A stretch of DNA of 37,950 nt from Paraglaciecola marina (GCF_004360155.1 NZ_ML178729.1:2043-39992), one strand, 5' to 3'; counted from the first letter of the stretch, positions 16,328 to 26,141 are shown. Notes: generated by a model from the sequence alone, not told the origin. Numbers and translations: made by a program.

Positions 16328-16462
16328 TAAAAAAACTCTGATAGCAGATGTTTGAAATGCCCAATAAAAACCGAGTTAAAAGCTATTTAAGGTTGCGTAT
16401 ATATAACCATGTGAGTAAGAATTAGTTGTCTTTAAAGCTGATAACCGCTCAACCAATAACCT

Positions 16463-17365
16463 ATGCATCTAACTGAAAAATTAACTATCAAAACGCCTTC
16501 TTCAGTGCAAGTCATCACCCCAAACTGGGTAAATAATAAGATTCGATTATCAATTAAAAGAGATGATCAAATACATTCCATCATTTCTGGCAATAAATGG
16601 CGCAAGCTCCACTACACCTTAGAGCAAGCCGTAACACAAAAAACCAAGCACATTGTAAGTTTTGGTGGAGGTTTTTCGAATCATTTGCATGCGTTAGGTT
16701 ATTGCTGCCATCAGTTAAACATTCAATTTACAGCGATTGTGCGGGGTGATTACTCTAAAAACCTAAGCCCTATGTTGCAAGACTTAATAGATTGGAAAAC
16801 CGATGTGCAATATGTAGATCGAGTGACCTACAAAAAGCGTACTAGCATTGAATATATTCAACAATTGCAAAAACAGTATCCGCAGGCTTTGTTAATACCC
16901 GAAGGGGGCTCACAGCAACAAGCGCTGCAAGGTGTAGCAAACATCATCGCTGAATTACCGCAAACTTATGATTATATTATTGCCCCAGTTGCAAGCGGCG
17001 GAACTTTAGCAGGCTTAATTGAAGGAGTATCTATTTACAGCCCTACCACCCAAGTGCTCGGCATAGGGGTGTTAAAAGGCCAAGGATATTTAGAAGAACT
17101 AGTGGCATCTTTACTACCACACAGTCAGGCATTCAATAACTGGCATATAAACCATGATTTTCACTTTGGTGGATACGCCAAATCAACAACTGAACTTAAC
17201 GAATTTTGCAGTGAATTTCTAAAACAAACTCACATCCCCATTGAACCTGTATACAGCGGAAAGCTTATCTTTGCCTTAAAAAAGCTTATCTTTGAAGAGT
17301 TTTTCCCCGCTAACTCCAAAGTCTTAATTCTGCATACTGGAGGACTTCAGGGTGCGAGAAGTTAA
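16463..17365 (+). CDS. PLP-dependent deaminase of the ACC deaminase / D-cysteine desulfhydrase family
   Basis: This 300-aa enzyme has the fold II PLP layout. Lys45 in SGNKWRKL is the cofactor lysine, FGGGFSNHLHALGY (about 65-80) is the substrate-carboxylate loop, and VASGGTLAGLIEG is the phosphate-binding loop. Family members deaminate 1-aminocyclopropane-1-carboxylate or break D-cysteine to pyruvate, sulfide and ammonia. In gammaproteobacteria without plant contact the desulfhydrase role is more likely, but the substrate cannot be decided from sequence. The gene is divergent from the thr operon and shares its roughly 220-base control region. Confidence 0.82.
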   Translation: MHLTEKLTIKTPSSVQVITPNWVNNKIRLSIKRDDQIHSIISGNKWRKLHYTLEQAVTQKTKHIVSFGGGFSNHLHALGYCCHQLNIQFTAIVRGDYSKNLSPMLQDLIDWKTDVQYVDRVTYKKRTSIEYIQQLQKQYPQALLIPEGGSQQQALQGVANIIAELPQTYDYIIAPVASGGTLAGLIEGVSIYSPTTQVLGIGVLKGQGYLEELVASLLPHSQAFNNWHINHDFHFGGYAKSTTELNEFCSEFLKQTHIPIEPVYSGKLIFALKKLIFEEFFPANSKVLILHTGGLQGARS

Positions 17366-17467
17366 GTTATTGCAACCAAAGGTGTTTAAATAAATCTTTC
17401 AATTTGCAGCGATATTCGTTCAAATAGCGCCTTTATCATGGAATTAAGACGGAATTCGCTTCATTAA

Positions 17468-18085
17468 ATGAATTGGCTTGAATGGTTTAGCGGCTTTGCT
17501 GGTGCATCTCCCTTGGAGTGGATTGCTACCATAGCAGGTTTCATATGTGTGTATTTACTGATTAAAAGAAACATTTGGAGTTTTGCATTTGGTTTGATTC
17601 AAGTCACTATTTACACATGGATTTTTTATGACGTAAAACTGTATTCAGATATGGTGTTACATGTGTTTTATATTGGATTTCAATTTTACGGTTGGTGGAT
17701 ATGGCGTAGTGCTCAAGATTCTTCAGGACAAGTTATAGTTGAAAAAGGGGCCCCCATAGAATACGCATTATGGTTAATTGCCATAGTAGTCGGAACTACA
17801 ATAGTTGGGACTTTAATGGGCAATAACACTGATGCGAGCTTTCCTTATCCTGATGCGTTTACAACCTGTGCCAGCTTAGTAGCACAGTGGTTATTATCTC
17901 GTAAAAAGCTACTCAATTGGACTATTTGGATAGTCGTAGACGTAGTTGCAATTGGTATTTATTGGCAAAAGGGATTATTTCCAACCTCAGTCTTATATTT
18001 TTGCTTACTAATTATGGCAATCATAGGACAATGGCAATGGTATAAAAGCTACAACTCGAATCAAACCCAAGGACTTAATACTTAG
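17468..18085 (+). CDS. pnuC: PnuC-family nicotinamide riboside transporter
   Basis: This 205-aa inner-membrane protein has about seven hydrophobic helices and the family's aromatic signature YIGFQFYGWWIW, preceded by KRNIWSFAFGLIQ. PnuC proteins let nicotinamide riboside (or, in PnuT-like members, thiamine) enter by facilitated diffusion, with trapping by a cytoplasmic kinase. The next gene, overlapping by one base (TAGTG), encodes an NR-kinase-like protein, which favours nicotinamide riboside as substrate. The 102-base gap upstream shows no riboswitch I can recognise. Confidence 0.88.
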   Translation: MNWLEWFSGFAGASPLEWIATIAGFICVYLLIKRNIWSFAFGLIQVTIYTWIFYDVKLYSDMVLHVFYIGFQFYGWWIWRSAQDSSGQVIVEKGAPIEYALWLIAIVVGTTIVGTLMGNNTDASFPYPDAFTTCASLVAQWLLSRKKLLNWTIWIVVDVVAIGIYWQKGLFPTSVLYFCLLIMAIIGQWQWYKSYNSNQTQGLNT

Positions 18086-18624
18086 TGATTAAAAGAATTG
18101 TATTTTTAGGCGGCCCATCAACAGGCAAAACTAGCTTATGTGAAGCCTTGGCGACAAGTCTCAACACCATAACAGTTCCTGAATATGGCCGTGAATATTG
18201 GATCACCCACCAAGTTAATCGCCGCCTAACCCCAGAGCAACTCTTACATATTGCGAAAATGCAAAATCAATGGGAAGACCAAGCTGCAGAAAAGGCCAAG
18301 GAATATTTACTCTGCGATACCAGTGCCTTTACCACGTGGCATTTTGCCATGCATTATCATCAACAAGCTTTGCCAGAGTTAGAGCAACTAGCAAAAGACT
18401 GCTGGAACCGCTATGCATTGGTGGTGCTATGTGGCGACGAAATCCCCTATGACGATACTTGGGAGCGTTCAGGAGATGCCAACCGTCAAGAATTTCAGGC
18501 TTTCAATCGCAGCTATATGCAACAACATAAGATCCCCTATATTGAGGTTACTGGCGATATTGAGCAAAGAAAACAAACGCTTTTAAAAATGCTCACTCCC
18601 AGTAAATTAGAAGCCATCACATAA
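18085..18624 (+). CDS. NadR-like ribosylnicotinamide kinase (P-loop ATPase)
   Basis: This 179-aa protein equals the C-terminal kinase domain of NadR without the HTH and adenylyltransferase parts. It has a Walker A GGPSTGKTS (about 9-17), VPEYGREYW (about 35-43) for substrate binding, and LLCDTSAFTTWHF (about 83-95) as the Walker B-like strand. It would phosphorylate nicotinamide riboside to NMN for NAD salvage. The start is GTG overlapping the pnuC stop, so import and phosphorylation are translationally coupled. Formation of NAD from NMN must be done by an enzyme elsewhere. Confidence 0.87.
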   Translation: MIKRIVFLGGPSTGKTSLCEALATSLNTITVPEYGREYWITHQVNRRLTPEQLLHIAKMQNQWEDQAAEKAKEYLLCDTSAFTTWHFAMHYHQQALPELEQLAKDCWNRYALVVLCGDEIPYDDTWERSGDANRQEFQAFNRSYMQQHKIPYIEVTGDIEQRKQTLLKMLTPSKLEAIT

Positions 18625-18722
18625 CGCCTTATATAATTGTTTATATATTGCAGCTTGCACCCTGACAAATTACTGATAGCATTCTGTTTTTACTGTTTAA
18701 CCTTGTTTATTAGGATTTCCCT

Positions 18723-19925
18723 ATGTCTCGTGTTTTGATCATTGGTGCCGGTGGTGTGGCCGCTGTTACCATTAAAAAATGTGCTCGTTTACCTGAATTT
18801 TTTGACGAAATTTACCTCGCCAGTCGTACGGTATCAAAATGTGAAGCACTGCAAAAAGAAGTAGGTATTGACCGAGTAAAAGGCGTATTTGCAGTGGATG
18901 CTGATCACGCAAGCGAAGTCGTCGCCGTCATCAATCAAGTTAAACCCGACCTAGTTATCAACCTTGCCTTACCCTATCAAGATTTGGCTATTATGGATGC
19001 TTGTTTAGAAACTGGAGTAGATTACCTAGATACCGCAAACTATGAGCCAAAAGACGTGGCCAAATTTGAGTATTCTTGGCAGTGGGCCTATCAAGACAAA
19101 TTTGAAAAAGCAGGGTTAATGGCACTATTGGGTAGTGGCTTTGACCCGGGTGTTACCAATGTTTACACAGCTTACGCAGCTAAGCATTACTTCGACGAAA
19201 TCCATTATCTAGACATAGTAGATTGTAATGGTGGCGACCATGGCCAAGCCTTTGCGACCAACTTCAACCCAGAAATCAATATACGTGAAATCACCCAGCG
19301 TGGCAGATTTTTCGAAAATGGTGAATGGAAAGAAACCGAGCCACTTAGCGTGCGTGAAGACTTAGATTATCAAAACATAGGTGTACGTGCGTCTTATCTT
19401 ATGTACCACGAAGAGCTTGAGTCTATTGTTAAACACTTCCCAACGATTAAACGTGCTCGTTTTTGGATGACCTTTGGTGATGCTTACCTTACACATCTGA
19501 AAGTACTTGAAGGTATAGGCATGACAAGTATCGAGCCTATTAATTTTCAAGGACAGCAAATTGTGCCTTTAGAGTTTTTAAAAGCGGTATTACCTGATCC
19601 AGGTTCATTAGCTGATGGTTACACAGGTAAAACCTGTATTGGTACGTATATTACTGGCGTTAAAGACGGCCAGGAAAAAACTATCTTTATCTACAACAAC
19701 TGTGACCACGCTATGTGTCATGAAGAAGTTGGCGCACAGGCGGTATCTTACACCACAGGTGTACCTGCCATGATAGGTGCCAGCTTGATGTTAGACGGTA
19801 CCTGGAAAAAACCCGGCGTATGGAATATGGAGCAGTTTGACCCTGACCCATTCATGGAAATGCTTAATAAACACGGCTTACCATGGCATGTAATGGAATG
19901 TGACAGCAGCCCATTCGCTAGGTAA
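18723..19925 (+). CDS. Carboxynorspermidine synthase (saccharopine dehydrogenase family)
   Basis: This 400-aa protein has an N-terminal Rossmann motif, IIGAGGVAAVTIKKCA (about 6-21), and the saccharopine dehydrogenase-like body with LGSGFDPGVTNVYTAYA and CNGGDHGQAFATNFNPEIN. Carboxynorspermidine synthase joins aspartate semialdehyde to a diamine with NADPH. The neighbour at 19991 is carboxynorspermidine decarboxylase, which confirms the assignment. AGGA lies seven bases before the ATG. Together they make spermidine or norspermidine without S-adenosylmethionine. The enzyme shares aspartate semialdehyde with the thr pathway encoded nearby. Confidence 0.9.
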   Translation: MSRVLIIGAGGVAAVTIKKCARLPEFFDEIYLASRTVSKCEALQKEVGIDRVKGVFAVDADHASEVVAVINQVKPDLVINLALPYQDLAIMDACLETGVDYLDTANYEPKDVAKFEYSWQWAYQDKFEKAGLMALLGSGFDPGVTNVYTAYAAKHYFDEIHYLDIVDCNGGDHGQAFATNFNPEINIREITQRGRFFENGEWKETEPLSVREDLDYQNIGVRASYLMYHEELESIVKHFPTIKRARFWMTFGDAYLTHLKVLEGIGMTSIEPINFQGQQIVPLEFLKAVLPDPGSLADGYTGKTCIGTYITGVKDGQEKTIFIYNNCDHAMCHEEVGAQAVSYTTGVPAMIGASLMLDGTWKKPGVWNMEQFDPDPFMEMLNKHGLPWHVMECDSSPFAR

Positions 19926-19937
19926 TAAAACCTAAAG

Positions 19938-19969
19938 AGCCCACCTTCAAACACCCTTGAAGGTGGGCT
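19938..19969. terminator. Strong hairpin between the two polyamine genes
   Basis: AGCCCACCTTCAA (19938-19950) and TTGAAGGTGGGCT (19957-19969) pair perfectly over 13 bp around ACACCC. The plus-strand tail is only weakly T-rich (TAAACTT), so it may be a partial terminator or an mRNA-stabilising structure that sets a different level for the decarboxylase gene downstream. Confidence 0.6.
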
Positions 19970-19990
19970 TAAACTTCCCAGTTATTTTTA

Positions 19991-21130
19991 ATGGCAAAGC
20001 TTATGTTAAACACTAATATTCCCTCCCCCTGCTATGTGTGTGAAGAAGCAAAACTAGAAGCTAACTTACAGCTTATGCAGAGGGTACAACAAGAAAGTGG
20101 CGTTGAAATAATTTTAGCCTTAAAGGGCTTTTCTATGTGGTCTACCTTTGAATTAGTTGGCAAGTACTTACAAGGCTCTACCGCAAGTGCTGTTTGGGAA
20201 GCAAGATTAGGTAAAGAAGAAATAGGCAAACAGGTTCACGCTTATTCTCCCGCATTTAAACAAAACGATATTGATGAACTTGTCACCCTAGTTGACCACA
20301 TATCTTTCAATAGTTTGAATCAGTGGCAAAGGTATAAACAGCAAATTTTAGATGCAGGGGTATACGCAGGACTAAGGGTTAACCCTGAACACCAAGAAGC
20401 TGAAACCGAACTTTATGACCCCAGCGCGCCAGGCTCTAGGTTAGGCATAAAATCACAAGATTTAGATGGTGCAGATTTAACAGGTATTAGTGGCCTGCAT
20501 ATTCACAATCTATGCGAGTCTGACTCATTCGCCACCGAGCGCACCATACTCGCGGTTGAGAAAAAGTTTGGAAAATGGTTACCGCAACTAACCTGGATTA
20601 ATTTTGGTGGCGGCCACCTGATGACCAGAGCAGGCTATGATGTGGAGCATTTGATTCAGACTTTAAAAGACTTCAAGGTTAGGCACCCACATTTAACTGT
20701 TATTCTTGAACCCGGCTCAGCCGTAGCTTGGCAAACTGGCTTTTTAGTGACAGAAGTAGTGGATATAGTCGAAAATGTCGACAAGATAGCCATACTCGAT
20801 ATGTCGGCCACAGCTCATATGCCAGATGTACTCGAAATGCCCTACCGCCCCGAGATTAGGGGGGCAGGTAAAACTAATGAAAAGCTTTACACTTACCGAA
20901 TTGGCGGGAACTCTTGCTTAGCAGGTGACGCCATCGACTTATATAGTTTTGACCATGAATTACAGATTGGTGAGCAACTAATTTTTGAAGATATGATCCA
21001 CTACACTATGGTGAAAACTACCTTTTTCAATGGTGTAGAGCATCCTTCTATCGGTATTATCCGCAAAGATGGCAGTTTTGAGCTAATACGAAAATTTGAA
21101 TATGAAGACTTTAAAAACAAGCTGTCTTAA
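19991..21130 (+). CDS. nspC: Carboxynorspermidine decarboxylase
   Basis: This 379-aa PLP enzyme of the alanine-racemase-fold decarboxylase group converts carboxynorspermidine or carboxyspermidine to the polyamine. It starts in family manner with the PSPCYVCEEAKLEANL segment. Lys45 in LALKGFSMW is the probable PLP lysine; HNLCESDSF, NFGGGHLMT and EPGSAVAWQTGFLV are conserved blocks, and GGNSCLAGD carries the catalytic cysteine. It follows the synthase gene after 65 bases with a hairpin between. A second in-frame ATG occurs at codon 5; the first is kept. Confidence 0.92.
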   Translation: MAKLMLNTNIPSPCYVCEEAKLEANLQLMQRVQQESGVEIILALKGFSMWSTFELVGKYLQGSTASAVWEARLGKEEIGKQVHAYSPAFKQNDIDELVTLVDHISFNSLNQWQRYKQQILDAGVYAGLRVNPEHQEAETELYDPSAPGSRLGIKSQDLDGADLTGISGLHIHNLCESDSFATERTILAVEKKFGKWLPQLTWINFGGGHLMTRAGYDVEHLIQTLKDFKVRHPHLTVILEPGSAVAWQTGFLVTEVVDIVENVDKIAILDMSATAHMPDVLEMPYRPEIRGAGKTNEKLYTYRIGGNSCLAGDAIDLYSFDHELQIGEQLIFEDMIHYTMVKTTFFNGVEHPSIGIIRKDGSFELIRKFEYEDFKNKLS

Positions 21131-21207
21131 TGGCAATAAAATCATTAATACCGCTATTTTTCTGAAATTAAATAAACATAATAAAACATAACATCAGGGA
21201 TATTTCT

Positions 21208-22611
21208 ATGAACCTAAAAAAATGGGTAGCGGCAGCTACTTTTGTATTTACCCTAACCAGCTATGCAGACAGTATCGTTCCTGTTTCTGAAGAGACTCAA
21301 AGTACTGCGGCAACATTGAGAGACAAAGCCTTCAAAGATGATAGCGCCTATGAAATTTTAAAATCTTTAACCACTGAAGTAGGTGCCCGTCACCCTGGAA
21401 CGCCAGGAGAAAAAGCCGCTATTGAATGGGGAGTAAATAAATTAAAGGCCTTGGGTTTTGATAAAGTTTACACCGAAGATGTAAAGATGAATGGTTGGCT
21501 TCGTGGGGTTGAAACCGCAGAGATTATACTTCCTTCATATCAAAAGATGATTATTACCGCCCTAGGTCGCTCTAAATCAACCCCCAAAAAGGGCCTAGAA
21601 GCTGAGATAGTCCATTTTGAAAATTATGCGGCACTCGAACAAGCACCAGATGGTAGCCTAAAAGGTAAAATCGCATTTATTAGTAATCGCATGGAACGCT
21701 TTAAAAATGGCGCTGGTTACGGCCCAGCCAACATTGCTCGCTCAAAAGGGCACGAAATAGCAGCTCAAAAAGGCGCTGAAGCACTACTAATACGTTCTAT
21801 TGGAACAGATGATCATCGTAACCCACATACAGGTGCGACTAACGTAGCCATGGGATACACTGAAGTTCCCGCGGTAGCTTTGTCTAACCCTGACGCTGAC
21901 CAGCTTGTACGTTTATTAGAATACGGACATACACCTAAAATTCGCCTTAATATACAAACTAAAGACTTAGGGCCAATCGTCACTAAAAACGTAATCGGTG
22001 AAATTACCGGGAGCGAGCGCCCTGATGAAGTAGTTGTTATTGGTGGGCACTTAGATAGCTGGGATTTAGGGACCGGTGCTGTTGACGACGGCGCTGGAGT
22101 TGCTATTGCAATGGCCACTGCATCTCTTATCAAAAGCAATACAGACAAAAACCCGCGCCGTACAATACGAGTAATACTGTGGGGAGCTGAAGAATTGGGG
22201 TTAATTGGTGCTAGGGCTTATGCTAAAGCTAGAGAAGAAGATGGCACTATTGCTAATCATATCATAGGGTCTGAGTCTGATTTTGGAGCGGGCCCAGTAT
22301 ATGGATTGCAGTCATCTAATAATATTTCACCAAATGCTCTCCATGTTGTAGATACAATGGCCACTTTAATGGGTGAATTAGGAGTCACACGTAGACCCGG
22401 TAACACTAGTGGAGGGCCTGATATGATCCCACTTGCAGCCTTAGGCGTACCAGCCATTAACTTGATGCAAAATGGTACTGACTATTTTGACTTACACCAC
22501 ACACCTGACGACACCTTTGATAAGGTTAACCCTGAGCATATGCGTCAAAATGTCGCAGCATGGACTGTGTTCACCTTCATTGCAGCGCAATGGCCAGGTA
22601 GTTTCAAATAA
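21208..22611 (+). CDS. Secreted M28-family zinc aminopeptidase/carboxypeptidase Q-like peptidase
   Basis: This 467-aa protein has a Sec signal peptide (MNLKKW, a hydrophobic stretch, cleavage near SYA-DS, about residue 20). The peptidase M28 zinc site is complete: His281 in GGHLDSWD, bridging Asp293, catalytic Glu328 and ligand Glu329 (GAEELG), Asp358 and the C-terminal His of DLHHTPDD (430-431). A PA-like insert (about 110-240) lies between the N-terminal part and the catalytic part. It probably trims peptides in the periplasm or outside the cell. It is a single gene, with a ribosome site (CAGGGA) upstream. Confidence 0.9.
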   Translation: MNLKKWVAAATFVFTLTSYADSIVPVSEETQSTAATLRDKAFKDDSAYEILKSLTTEVGARHPGTPGEKAAIEWGVNKLKALGFDKVYTEDVKMNGWLRGVETAEIILPSYQKMIITALGRSKSTPKKGLEAEIVHFENYAALEQAPDGSLKGKIAFISNRMERFKNGAGYGPANIARSKGHEIAAQKGAEALLIRSIGTDDHRNPHTGATNVAMGYTEVPAVALSNPDADQLVRLLEYGHTPKIRLNIQTKDLGPIVTKNVIGEITGSERPDEVVVIGGHLDSWDLGTGAVDDGAGVAIAMATASLIKSNTDKNPRRTIRVILWGAEELGLIGARAYAKAREEDGTIANHIIGSESDFGAGPVYGLQSSNNISPNALHVVDTMATLMGELGVTRRPGNTSGGPDMIPLAALGVPAINLMQNGTDYFDLHHTPDDTFDKVNPEHMRQNVAAWTVFTFIAAQWPGSFK

Positions 22612-22624
22612 ATCAACAGACCAA

Positions 22625-22657
22625 AAAAAGCGCCTTTACATCTGTGATGTAAAGGCG
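22625..22657. terminator. Bidirectional terminator between convergent genes
   Basis: CGCCTTTACATC (22631-22642) and GATGTAAAGGCG (22646-22657) form a perfect 12-bp stem around TGT. On the minus strand it is followed by seven T, serving the thioredoxin-like gene. On the plus strand the tail is weaker, serving the peptidase gene. Confidence 0.85.
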
Positions 22658-22714
22658 TTCTTAGTTTATGATTCGTGATGGTATGGACAATATGCAACAT
22701 AGTCCTACTCAGTC

Positions 22715-23194
22715 TTAATTACTAACAAATGTCTCTAAATCTTCACCCAAACTCACCTGCGGTTTTTCTATTACACGACCTAGCTCTTTGTCACCATCTA
22801 ACAATATAATAGTGGGCGTGTATTTTAGTGCAAATTGACTATGCCTATTCCCTGGTTCTTGCTTGTTACGATCAACCCCAACTAATGAGAGGTTTACTAA
22901 CTTAACTTGCGCTAGGTCCAATAACTTCAATAACCTAGGGACCTCTCGTTCACTGTCGTGACACCAAGTACCAAACAAGACCATTAAAGATTTACCTTCT
23001 ATCGATTTTATTGCCGTTATTTCTGCTTCACTGGGCTCATAACTGTTATACATCGACTGGAACTGAGGATAATCAGCAATTAACTGAGAGCCAGAAATAA
23101 CACCACTGTAATCCACAGGGTTTGCAGTATGTTCATTAGCAGAACTGCAACCCATTGAAACCATCAACACCAACGCTATTAAAAAAGTTTTCAT
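22715..23194 (-). CDS. Thioredoxin-like lipoprotein with a single active-site cysteine
   Basis: This 159-aa protein begins with a lipoprotein-type signal: a basic residue, a hydrophobic stretch, and MGC with Cys16 as the probable lipidation site (the -3 residue is Ser, so not ideal). The mature part has a thioredoxin-like fold signature, LMVLFGTWCHDSEREVPRLL, then a TPTIILLDGDKELGR strand with the cis-proline. The active site reads Cys78-His-Asp-Ser, so the second cysteine of CxxC is missing. It cannot be a normal disulfide reductase alone and may act as a monothiol enzyme or binding protein. It is probably anchored facing the periplasm. It is followed by the bidirectional terminator. Confidence 0.78.
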   Translation of the reverse strand: MKTFLIALVLMVSMGCSSANEHTANPVDYSGVISGSQLIADYPQFQSMYNSYEPSEAEITAIKSIEGKSLMVLFGTWCHDSEREVPRLLKLLDLAQVKLVNLSLVGVDRNKQEPGNRHSQFALKYTPTIILLDGDKELGRVIEKPQVSLGEDLETFVSN

Positions 23195-23267
23195 GCATAA
23201 ATCCTTATTTTTATTGTATTACGAGGCTACCTAAATTTTAGGTTGAGAAAAAGGTTAAACGATAAAT

Positions 23268-25901
23268 TTACTGATATTTACCATATAATTCTTGCATTAA
23301 GGTGCCCATTTCTAAGATATATTGTTCAGCCTCTTGAAGTTCATGCAATTCTATTTTTTGCTCGACTAACACAGCTAAGTCACTCACTTTTTGAAAACCG
23401 TAACTTCCTGCAGAGCCTTTAATTTTGTGCATTAACCCTTTAAGCAATTCCCAGTCTTGCTTAGCTAACGCAGCGTTAATATCGGCTAGCTTTTCTTTAA
23501 AACTCATTCGATACTTATCCACTAATTTATCAAATTCGCTTAGCTGAGCCTCAGGAGCTATCGTTTTTTCGGAAATACCTTTAATTCCTAGATATTTGTT
23601 TAATAGTTCATAAAATTTTTGATTATCTATGGGTTTTGCAAAGTGCTCAGTTGCTCCAGCATTAAATACTTGCTGTTTGCTACCAACATCAACATTTGCA
23701 GTTAACATTACAATAGGCCCTTCAAAACCATTTCGTTTCAACATTGCGGTTGTTTGTAACCCATCAAGAACCGGCATTTGCATGTCCATTAAAATAAGAT
23801 CAAAAGTTTGATTTTCTGCAAAAATTAATGCTTGTTTACCGTCTTCTGCCAGAGTTAAATCAAGCGCTGTTTTGGAGATTAAATAGGACACTAAGTCGCG
23901 GTTATCTTGATTATCATCAACGGCTAAAACACGCCCCTTTAATTTAGGAATAGACTGTTCTAATTTAACCTCAGCTTGACGTAATTTTTGTACTTGCTTG
24001 TTACTGGTCAGCATAGACTTTTCATCTGATTCATGCCAAGGAATATAAACAGCAAATTGACTACCCTGGCCTTCTTGACTAGTCACCTTAATATGGCCGC
24101 CCAACATTTCTGTAAGCTGTTTACTAATATAAAGGCCTAGTCCTGTGCCGCCATACTTTCTATTAATTGCTTGATTACCCTGAGAAAAAGCTGTGAATAA
24201 GCGTAGCTGCTGCTCATCACTCATACCCGGGCCAGTATCAGATATAACAAAGATTAATCTGCGCCTGTAACTATCTAAGTGAATGTTTACGTCCACCTGC
24301 CCTTCTTGAGTAAACTTAATAGCGTTATTGCATAAGTTCAGTAAAATTTGCTTGAGCCTAGTACTGTCTGTAATGAATTTTTCGGGTAGCGGAAAGTTAA
24401 GCTTTAAATTGAATTTCAAATGTTTTTCTAGAGCAAAACCTTCTATATGGGATGCCACCTCATCAAGCACATTCAATAAGCTAGCTTCTGTTTTATTAAG
24501 TTGAATTTTACCTGCTTCTATCTTAGATAAATCCAGTACATCATTCACAATATTTAGCAGATACTGACCACCGCTATGCACTGCCTGTATAGCTTTTGCT
24601 TTTTCTTCTGGAGTCGCTAGGGGGTCATTAAGAATGGCTGAATAACCTACAACTGAGTTCAAAGGGGTGCGAATTTCGTGACTAACGTTTGCTAAAAATT
24701 GACTTTTAGCTTCGGTAGCAGACGCAGCTAAATTTTGTTCTTTTTGAGCCAATTCAACTTGGTACTTAATCAGGTGAGTTTGGCGAATCTCTTCCGCTTG
24801 ATCTTTAATTTTTTGCTCTCGCTCCATCACGGCACTTTGCATGTTAGAGAATTCGCGAGCTAACTCTCCCAGTTCGCTTTTCTCAGAAATGTTAATTTTT
24901 TCGGTGTAACTACCGCTCGCGACAAGCTGCGCCACTTCAAGTAAACGGCTAACAGGGCGAGTAATACTTCTGGCAATAAAAAAAGAGCCTAACAGAGCTA
25001 ATAAAATACCCACTATAAAGAAGGGTAATAACTCAATCATAAATGCGTTTCTAGTTTGTAACCACACACTAATAGAGTCTTGTAAAACAACCACGAAATG
25101 CCGGTTAGAGTCTTTGAATATACTAAAAGGTAACGCCACCACGTCATCAGCTTCCATGATATTCATATCTGCCGATGCCCCCTGACTTGCGAAACTCGAG
25201 GAGAGTTGCATCAACTCTTTTTGAATAGCTAGGCTGTTTTTAAGGGTAGATAATAAGATAGAGCTCTGCCCACCCTGCTCTACCAAAACATTAATATCTA
25301 GTGAAATTAATGTTTTGGTGCGAGATAAAAATGCATGATTAAGCCTCTTACCCATTAACAACCAACCAATAGTGGCAGGGGCTTTAATTGGGTCTGCAGA
25401 CATTAGGTAAGCTTGATTACCTACTATGGCAATCCAAGGCATATTCTGTTGATTTTTATCTAAATTTTGTGCAAATGAGCGATCAACTATTAGGTCTTCA
25501 TTGCCATACTGGGCAATCAACTGAAAATCATTGTTTAAGACTAAAGCTATGTCTGCACCAATACGATTACCATGGTTAAACAACACACTTTTAATAGACT
25601 GTGGGTCATCACCTTGCCCAATCGCACTCCGTAAAGCCCAATCTTTAGCTATGGTTTCAACACTTGAATCTAGGTGCTGCTTAGCTATAGTCACCTCATT
25701 CATGAAAACGTTTTCACCCACTTTAAGACGTGCAATAAACTCCCGTTCAGCTTGATTATAAGCAGCCTGATAAATGCTAATTAAAGTTAATGCGAACACC
25801 AAGGTAAACAAACTAACCACCAGCAAGAACACCTTTTTTTGCAAGGGGGTCCAAATTAATTGTTTACCTTTTTGTAAATGTGTTTTCAAAATTTCATCCA
25901 A
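23268..25901 (-). CDS. Membrane hybrid sensor histidine kinase with receiver and HPt domains
   Basis: This 877-aa protein has, in order, TM1 (about 24-46), a periplasmic sensor region of about 240 residues of Cache-like character, TM2 (about 290-312), HAMP (312-365), a coiled linker, HisKA with His408 (SHEIRTPLNS), HATPase with N box (NLCNNAIKFT), DTGPGM and GGTGLGLYIS, a receiver domain with Asp706 (LMDMQMPVLDG) and conserved Lys in AKP, and an HPt domain with His825 (HKIKGSAGS). This is a full phosphorelay of the ArcB/BarA type, lacking only the final response regulator. No output regulator lies nearby. It is divergent from the sigma-factor operon, and the 240 bases between them must hold both promoters. 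Confidence 0.93.
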   Translation of the reverse strand: MDEILKTHLQKGKQLIWTPLQKKVFLLVVSLFTLVFALTLISIYQAAYNQAEREFIARLKVGENVFMNEVTIAKQHLDSSVETIAKDWALRSAIGQGDDPQSIKSVLFNHGNRIGADIALVLNNDFQLIAQYGNEDLIVDRSFAQNLDKNQQNMPWIAIVGNQAYLMSADPIKAPATIGWLLMGKRLNHAFLSRTKTLISLDINVLVEQGGQSSILLSTLKNSLAIQKELMQLSSSFASQGASADMNIMEADDVVALPFSIFKDSNRHFVVVLQDSISVWLQTRNAFMIELLPFFIVGILLALLGSFFIARSITRPVSRLLEVAQLVASGSYTEKINISEKSELGELAREFSNMQSAVMEREQKIKDQAEEIRQTHLIKYQVELAQKEQNLAASATEAKSQFLANVSHEIRTPLNSVVGYSAILNDPLATPEEKAKAIQAVHSGGQYLLNIVNDVLDLSKIEAGKIQLNKTEASLLNVLDEVASHIEGFALEKHLKFNLKLNFPLPEKFITDSTRLKQILLNLCNNAIKFTQEGQVDVNIHLDSYRRRLIFVISDTGPGMSDEQQLRLFTAFSQGNQAINRKYGGTGLGLYISKQLTEMLGGHIKVTSQEGQGSQFAVYIPWHESDEKSMLTSNKQVQKLRQAEVKLEQSIPKLKGRVLAVDDNQDNRDLVSYLISKTALDLTLAEDGKQALIFAENQTFDLILMDMQMPVLDGLQTTAMLKRNGFEGPIVMLTANVDVGSKQQVFNAGATEHFAKPIDNQKFYELLNKYLGIKGISEKTIAPEAQLSEFDKLVDKYRMSFKEKLADINAALAKQDWELLKGLMHKIKGSAGSYGFQKVSDLAVLVEQKIELHELQEAEQYILEMGTLMQELYGKYQ

Positions 25902-26141
25902 AGCTTATTTATTATAAAATTCACTGGGTACCGGCAACTCTGGTTTATCAACCTATCCAATTACAGACAAACAAACCTTACGCTAAATTTCAAACTACTA
26001 AGAATAACAATTTAAAAATCTAAAATTATCACGTTTTTGTCATTTATTTAGGCAACTGCAATTGCACCACCAAGTAATATCGATTAACCTTTAGCCAGAA
26101 AGCGTAAATTTCAACCAATTCAATACATTAAAACAATAAAA

